Source: CAVZXS01 sp963779325
GTDB lineage: Bacteria; Bacteroidota; Bacteroidia; Chitinophagales; Chitinophagaceae
Direction: 5' to 3'
NCBI GenBank assembly: GCA_963779325.1
Contig: CAVZXS010000007.1
Span: forward strand, 186,001 to 250,000
Length of the DNA stretch: 64,000 nt
Within the stretch, counting starts at the first letter, position 1, and every line of letters begins with the position of its first letter. Both the position numbers and the translations under genes were made by a program. Shown piece after piece: positions 59,697-64,000 of the stretch. The notes beneath the pieces were generated by a model that saw only the letters and a list, made by a program, of their open reading frames with translations, had not been told where the DNA came from and searched no databases.

Positions 59697-60848
59697 TCAA
59701 TCCACTTCCTGATCCACATAAGCCGATATCCAACCTACCTGGCCGTTTTTAATAAGATAGAATTGTTTTGTTTCTGTAGCTGAAACAAACTGGCGCATTA
59801 TTTTAAGCAACAGCCCCGTGCCGGCCATCAATGACCGCTGATCAAAAACGGTATTGACAGTTTTTACGGATTTTACAATGGCGGCTTTATCGGGATTATT
59901 GACCTGCAAAGTTTTGGCAATGGCCAAATCCGAAAATGCGGGATGATTATTGTAGAGTTTTTCGCTGAACTTAATTACATCATCGAAGCTTACGGCTATA
60001 ACTGAATTGTCCACCATCTCGGGATGCATCAATGTGGCTACCGACCAGGCTATGCCGCCGCTGAAAGCAATGTAATCGCTTTTATCATAAGTGCCGCTGG
60101 CATTTACAGCATAAATAATCTCGGTGTTCTCGGCAGCGGCTAAAATTTTTTGTAACTGTCGCTGGTAATTTTTTAAACTTTTATCCAGCTCTTCACATTT
60201 TTTCTCGGCTGCGTTGGTGGTACTTTTGGTACCCCAATTGAGTTGAAATAATTTAAAGTCATTAATATTATCGTAAGGGAAATAACCGCCCTTGGCGTTG
60301 CCGCTGCCAATGTCAATTAAAAAAGTATTGTAACGCCTGTCATTTGGTACTATACCCAAGTGCGATAAACGGGCTTCCTGCAATACATCCACCACCTCTA
60401 CTTTTCGGCTGCCTTCATTTATTTTTATCTTAAATGAACTGATGAGTTTGGTAATCTCCGCCGTTTTATTGTCTTTTTCCGCCTGCATTTTTACACCGCT
60501 GCTTATTACCGTAAATACTTTTTTGGGAGCAATATTATATTCTTTCGTAGCAGAGATATACAAGCCATACAGGCCATCCAATGTTTTTTGAAACGAAGAG
60601 GAAGAGAAAGAAATAAAATCAGTGTTAACGGACGTATCTATTATAATATTGAAGGCACCGCTGGTCTGCGCATTTTTTCCTACTTCCAGTATACTCATCT
60701 TTACACCTTTCGAGCCTACCTCTATACCGGCATATACAGTTGATTTATTAAATTTAGTTTTCAGATTGCTTTGCGCTGTCAGCAATGAAAAAAACGTTGC
60801 TGTAAAAGCAATGTATAGAACAATTCGTTTAGAATTAATACTGAACAT
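59697..60848 (-). CDS. Exported Ppx/GppA-like (ASKHA-fold) protein
   Basis: The protein has 383 residues from this ATG. It starts with a signal peptide (MFSINSKRIVLYIAFTATFF, ending LLTAQ). An exopolyphosphatase/GppA-type ASKHA ATPase fold follows: VYAGIEVGSKGVKMSILEV (phosphate-1 loop, usually DxGS), VFTVISSGVKM, DIGSGNAKGGYFPYDN (phosphate-2 loop, DIGSG) and AFSGGIAWSVATL. The Ser/Gly positions match, but the first loop has Glu-Val-Gly instead of Asp-x-Gly. Proteins of this fold normally bind polyphosphate or (p)ppGpp in the cytosol; this one appears to be in the periplasm. The role is unknown. Confidence 0.78.
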   Translation of the reverse strand: MFSINSKRIVLYIAFTATFFSLLTAQSNLKTKFNKSTVYAGIEVGSKGVKMSILEVGKNAQTSGAFNIIIDTSVNTDFISFSSSSFQKTLDGLYGLYISATKEYNIAPKKVFTVISSGVKMQAEKDNKTAEITKLISSFKIKINEGSRKVEVVDVLQEARLSHLGIVPNDRRYNTFLIDIGSGNAKGGYFPYDNINDFKLFQLNWGTKSTTNAAEKKCEELDKSLKNYQRQLQKILAAAENTEIIYAVNASGTYDKSDYIAFSGGIAWSVATLMHPEMVDNSVIAVSFDDVIKFSEKLYNNHPAFSDLAIAKTLQVNNPDKAAIVKSVKTVNTVFDQRSLMAGTGLLLKIMRQFVSATETKQFYLIKNGQVGWISAYVDQEVD

Positions 60849-61229
60849 AGGGATTTTTTTTCGTGATTGTAAAAGTAACCCAAAGCGGCGCATTTTTACA
60901 ACTTTCGCCATTTTAAGTTTAAAATTGTGAAAAAAATGTGCTTAATTTACCTCTTAGAACGTATGCCTATAAAGGGTTTGAGAGGCAGTAAACGCTTTTT
61001 TGCACATGAATTAGAAGGTTTTATGACGATGCGTGGGATAAATAAACGCCGCATAATTACACTTTCTCCTTGTATTCGCTTATCTTCGCAGTCTTATATG
61101 TTATTACTCCACTAAGTTTGTTTAGTTTTCCCTTTCAAATATTGTGATGTGTTAACGTAAGGCAGGTAAAGTATCCGCATCCCTTTTGCGTGTAGCCTTA
61201 CCACATTTTTTAATCAAAATTTTATACAA
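60849..61229. other. Gap without a gene
   Basis: The 380 bp between the exported Ppx-like gene and the helicase show no clear gene, hairpin or -7 box. The leader of the helicase may be long, as is common for cold-induced DEAD-box genes elsewhere; this is inference. Confidence 0.4.
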
Positions 61230-62474
61230 TTGTCATTTAACAATTTACAGCTCATAGAGCCTGTGCTTAAGGCTTTGAGCAACGAAGGTTACACAACACC
61301 TACCCCTATTCAGGAACAAGCAATCCCCATTATTTTACAGCATAAAGATTTATTGGGTTGTGCACAAACAGGCACCGGCAAAACAGCTGCGTTCGCCATT
61401 CCGCTTTTGCAACTGATGCATGAGCATCAACAGGCGGCGCCGGAAAGCAGGCGTACCATCAAAGCGTTGATACTAACGCCTACCCGTGAACTGGCTATTC
61501 AAATTGAAGAAAGTTTCCGGGCTTACGGTAAATATATTGATCTGAAACACCTTGTTATCTACGGTGGTGTATCGCAATATACCCAGGTAAATGCATTGCG
61601 TCGCGGTGTAGATATTTTAGTCGCCACCCCGGGTCGATTATTGGATCTGATGAATCAGAATCACATCTCCCTGCGTGATATTAAATTTTTTGTACTGGAC
61701 GAAGCAGACCGTATGCTTGATATGGGTTTTGTACATGATGTAAAAAGAATCATCGCAAAACTGCCGGCCAAACGGCAAACGTTGTTTTTCTCGGCTACCA
61801 TGCCTTCCGAAATTCAGCACCTGGCCGATGTATTGCTCACCAACCCCGAAAAGGTGGAAGTAACACCTGTATCTTCTACAGCGGAAACCATACAACAGGA
61901 AATGTATTTTGTTGAAAAACAAAATAAACCTGCGTTGCTGATGCATTTGTTGAAGAACGATGTAATAAAAACCGCGTTGGTATTTACCAGGACGAAACAC
62001 GGAGCCGATAAAGTGGCCAAAGGTCTAAGCAGAGCCGGTATTCGTGCCGAAGCTATTCACGGTAATAAATCGCAGAATGCAAGGCAGGACGCATTGAGTA
62101 ATTTTAAAAATCGCCGTACAAGAGTATTGGTAGCAACGGATATTGCGGCACGCGGTATTGATATTGATGAACTGACACACGTAATCAATTACGATTTACC
62201 CAATATTCCTGAAACCTATGTACACCGTATCGGTCGTACAGGTAGAGCGGGAGCCAGCGGTATCGCTATTTCTTTTTGCGATAGAGAAGAAAAAATGTAC
62301 CTGCGTGATATTCAGAAATTAATCGGCAAAACAATTCCGGTGGTAGAAGAGCATCCGTATGTAATGATAAGTTATCAACCGCCCGTACAGAGTGCGGCAG
62401 CCGGTAACCGGCCAGCGCCCAATGTTTTCAGAAGCAGCAGGCAAAAAACTTTTCGCCAGGCTTCCATGCGCTAA
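61230..62474 (+). CDS. DEAD-box RNA helicase, RhlE-like
   Basis: The 414-residue protein has all helicase motifs: Q motif YTTPTPIQEQAIPIILQ, motif I AQTGTGKTAAF (about 46-56), Ia PTRELAIQI, VATPGRLLDL, motif II DEAD (about 155-158), III SAT, V TDIAARGIDIDELTHVINYDLP and VI HRIGRTGRAG. It is RhlE-like, with a short basic tail (RSSRQKTFRQASMR). It remodels RNA, often in ribosome assembly or cold response. The only possible start is the TTG at 61230: no in-frame ATG precedes it, and relatives begin MSF at this point. Confidence 0.93.
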   Translation: MSFNNLQLIEPVLKALSNEGYTTPTPIQEQAIPIILQHKDLLGCAQTGTGKTAAFAIPLLQLMHEHQQAAPESRRTIKALILTPTRELAIQIEESFRAYGKYIDLKHLVIYGGVSQYTQVNALRRGVDILVATPGRLLDLMNQNHISLRDIKFFVLDEADRMLDMGFVHDVKRIIAKLPAKRQTLFFSATMPSEIQHLADVLLTNPEKVEVTPVSSTAETIQQEMYFVEKQNKPALLMHLLKNDVIKTALVFTRTKHGADKVAKGLSRAGIRAEAIHGNKSQNARQDALSNFKNRRTRVLVATDIAARGIDIDELTHVINYDLPNIPETYVHRIGRTGRAGASGIAISFCDREEKMYLRDIQKLIGKTIPVVEEHPYVMISYQPPVQSAAAGNRPAPNVFRSSRQKTFRQASMR

Positions 62475-62502
62475 AAAATAAGTTTATCTTTTATAAATCA
62501 TC

Positions 62503-62526
62503 AACGAGTCTTTTTAAAGGCTCGTT
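62503..62526 (+). terminator. Helicase gene terminator
   Basis: AACGAGTCT pairs with AGGCTCGTT (one G-U pair), followed by a run of T. It lies 28 bp after the helicase stop codon. Confidence 0.85.
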
Positions 62527-62749
62527 TTTTTTATTGTCCGGGCTGTATTACTATCCGCGGGATTCTGCGGACTATACAGCTTCAGTGGCGTTAGCACCGT
62601 TCTGCTGCATTAATTCTATTTGGCAATAATCGCAGCATCCCGACGAATGTCGGGAATCAGGTAATGCTATTCACCATTCTCGATCTGTATTGGTAAATTG
62701 TATTTACTAATGCGAGTTGCTTCGGATAAAGTATGTTAATACTTAAAAT
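62527..62749. other. Gap without a gene
   Basis: No gene or clear repeat apart from a CCCGACGAATGTCGGG dyad at about 62639-62654. It leads into the hairpin pair at 62750-62825. Confidence 0.4.
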
Positions 62750-62825
62750 ATAACTCCGTTAGGAGTTATTGGTGGGTAGTAAAATATCGAAATAAGTACA
62801 ATGCGTTCCGATAGGAACGTTTGGT
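62750..62825. repeat. Hairpin repeat pair (family B)
   Basis: Two perfect hairpins with GTTA and GATA loops, ATAACTCC-GTTA-GGAGTTAT (62750-62769) and CGTTCC-GATA-GGAACG (62804-62819), are each followed by a TGGT-type motif. They resemble the small-hairpin modules in the A-family elements but lack the family ends. They may be the core of a REP-like element. Confidence 0.55.
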
Positions 62826-62920
62826 GCTGTCGTTATTAGTGTCTACCCGGAAATTGTTTGCGGAACAAAAACAAAATCATTACCATATCACTCTCGGAAC
62901 TCTGATTTGCAAATAAAAAA

Positions 62921-64000
62921 TTACAGTTCTTCTTTCTTTTCTTTAGGTGCGGCCCTGGTACCGGCATATAATTCATATTCCAGCAGGCGGCAGTCGATGG
63001 TGCTTGTATAAAATTCTATCCGGCGTTTCGCTTTCAATCCTATTTTTTTGGCAAGCTCTAAATTGCCTGTAAATACATAACCCAAATAACCGCCGCAATG
63101 CTGCTTCATAAAATCACCAATGCGTTTGTAAGTTATCTCCAGTTCATCAATCTCTCCTAATCGTTCGCCGTACTCGGGGTTTACATAAAAAATACCCGGC
63201 ACACCCTGCGGTATTTCAGTAGCTGCAAAATCACAAACTGAAAATTCAATCAGTCTGCCCACACCGGCGGCAATCGCATTCTTCTTTGCATTTTCAATAG
63301 CTCTGTCACTATAATCAGTAGCAATTATGCGAAGGCCGGGTACATCAATAATTTGTTCTTCCAGCAATGCATCTTCTTTTACATAAACTGATTCATCATA
63401 ATCCTGCAAATGCATAAAAGCATAATTGGTTCTGAATAACCCCGGCCGGCGATTGGTAGCAATCAATGCCGCTTCAATAGCTACGGTACCCGAACCGCAC
63501 ATGGGATTTATAAAAGGAGATTTTCTGTCCCATTGCGTTGCATAAACGGTAGCGGCAGCTAAAGCTTCCAGCATGGGGGCTTGGCCCGGTATTTTTCTAT
63601 AGCCATGCCTTGCTAATGAATCGCCGGAAGTATCTATAAAAATTTCCGCTTCTTCATTTTTCCAAAACAAATGAATAACGGCGCCGGTAAGTTCTGAACC
63701 GGTAGATGGACGTACGCCTCTTTTTTCCCTTAGCCGGTCTACCACGGCGTCTTTTACCCTCAGGTTGGCGAACATGCTGTTATTAATTGTTTCATTATTT
63801 ACATTGCCGGTTATTGAAAAATAACCTTTGTCGGGTAAAATATTTTCCCAGGGATAATCAATAAGATGGCGATGCACATCATCGGCATTGGCGGCGGTAA
63901 ACTTTTTTAAACTGTACAGCACCTGGCTGGCGCATCGCAGATTCAGGTTTAGTTTTATACAATCATTTACCGTACCGCGAATTTTTATACCCGTTACAAA
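62921..64000 (-). CDS. THUMP-domain class I RNA methyltransferase, partial
   Basis: The window holds the C-terminal 359 residues; the gene continues past the right edge. The first visible residues (KIRGTVNDCIKLNLNLRCASQVLYSLKKF) belong to the THUMP domain. The methyltransferase fold follows: NPMCGSGTVAIEAALIATNRRPG (SAM loop), IIATDYSDRAIENAKKNAIAAGV and the catalytic YVNPEYGERLG (NPPY-like). It matches the RlmL/Trm14 group that makes N2-methylguanosine in 23S rRNA or tRNA. The specificity is not settled. Confidence 0.9.
   Translation of the reverse strand, partial: FVTGIKIRGTVNDCIKLNLNLRCASQVLYSLKKFTAANADDVHRHLIDYPWENILPDKGYFSITGNVNNETINNSMFANLRVKDAVVDRLREKRGVRPSTGSELTGAVIHLFWKNEEAEIFIDTSGDSLARHGYRKIPGQAPMLEALAAATVYATQWDRKSPFINPMCGSGTVAIEAALIATNRRPGLFRTNYAFMHLQDYDESVYVKEDALLEEQIIDVPGLRIIATDYSDRAIENAKKNAIAAGVGRLIEFSVCDFAATEIPQGVPGIFYVNPEYGERLGEIDELEITYKRIGDFMKQHCGGYLGYVFTGNLELAKKIGLKAKRRIEFYTSTIDCRLLEYELYAGTRAAPKEKKEEL

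Overview
The window looks like a chromosomal segment of a Bacteroidota bacterium, most likely of the Chitinophagaceae/Chitinophagales type. The signs are a type IX secretion sorting domain, carboxypeptidase-regulatory and TonB C-terminal domains, a TonB-dependent outer-membrane receptor, a GldL-like membrane peptide, a BlaI/M56 pair, an ECF sigma factor beside a TonB-tailed anti-sigma-like protein, TAnnTTTG-type promoters and almost no Shine-Dalgarno sequences. Codon use and AT-rich spacers are even throughout. There is no rRNA, CRISPR array, prophage or transposase gene. One tRNA gene (Glu, UUC) is present.

Layout. 0-10 kb: RMD1-like TPR protein, MutS2 without an Smr domain, a GNAT acetyltransferase, a DUF2911 protein, the sigma/anti-sigma pair, a Cys-domain protein with a T9SS sorting tail, XerD. 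10-20 kb: Cys-cluster protein, YraN, DUF6580 membrane protein, LamG lipoprotein, RNase HI, an MCC-like carboxyltransferase, a deacetylase-like protein, two tandem coiled-coil membrane paralogues, HolA. 20-30 kb: RibF, PurM, an M20D amidohydrolase, MsrA, GlnRS, then a decayed stretch that was the tail of an M56/TonB signalling protein. 30-40 kb: BlaI with twin operators, FtsE, an operon of two glycosyltransferases and a Gfo/Idh oxidoreductase, a frameshifted outer-membrane receptor, an ATPase remnant, a possible structured RNA, Fbp, a GNAT protein. 40-50 kb: an ABC ATPase behind a MITE, DinB/YfiT-like protein, NUDIX hydrolase, a broken folC, GldL-like peptide, TonB, SDR, CcmB/CcmC/CcmD-like, glutamate dehydrogenase. 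50-64 kb: Pgk, GAPDH, tRNA-Glu, an SLC13 transporter, a YoeB-type toxin-antitoxin pair, DnaK, small genes, a periplasmic Ppx/GppA-like protein, a DEAD-box helicase and a THUMP-domain RNA methyltransferase cut by the window end.

The genes are mostly housekeeping. The striking content lies between and inside them. (1) Long tracts keep a strict 7-bp register although the heptamers differ (up to 22 in a row). They often run from a stop codon to the next gene, and two are inserted in frame in ribF and purM, giving both enzymes the same peptide LTTHHSLL. (2) A family of 170-300 bp hairpin-rich elements shares the terminus AATGTCATTAAGTTAA but carries different interiors. (3) Two MITE families have 21-23 bp inverted repeats; the best copy of each has a perfect 8-bp target duplication. 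(4) A 21-codon ORF behind a perfect Shine-Dalgarno sequence follows dnaK. Several genes (folC, the receptor, the M56 tail) carry clustered indels that are either real decay or assembly error.
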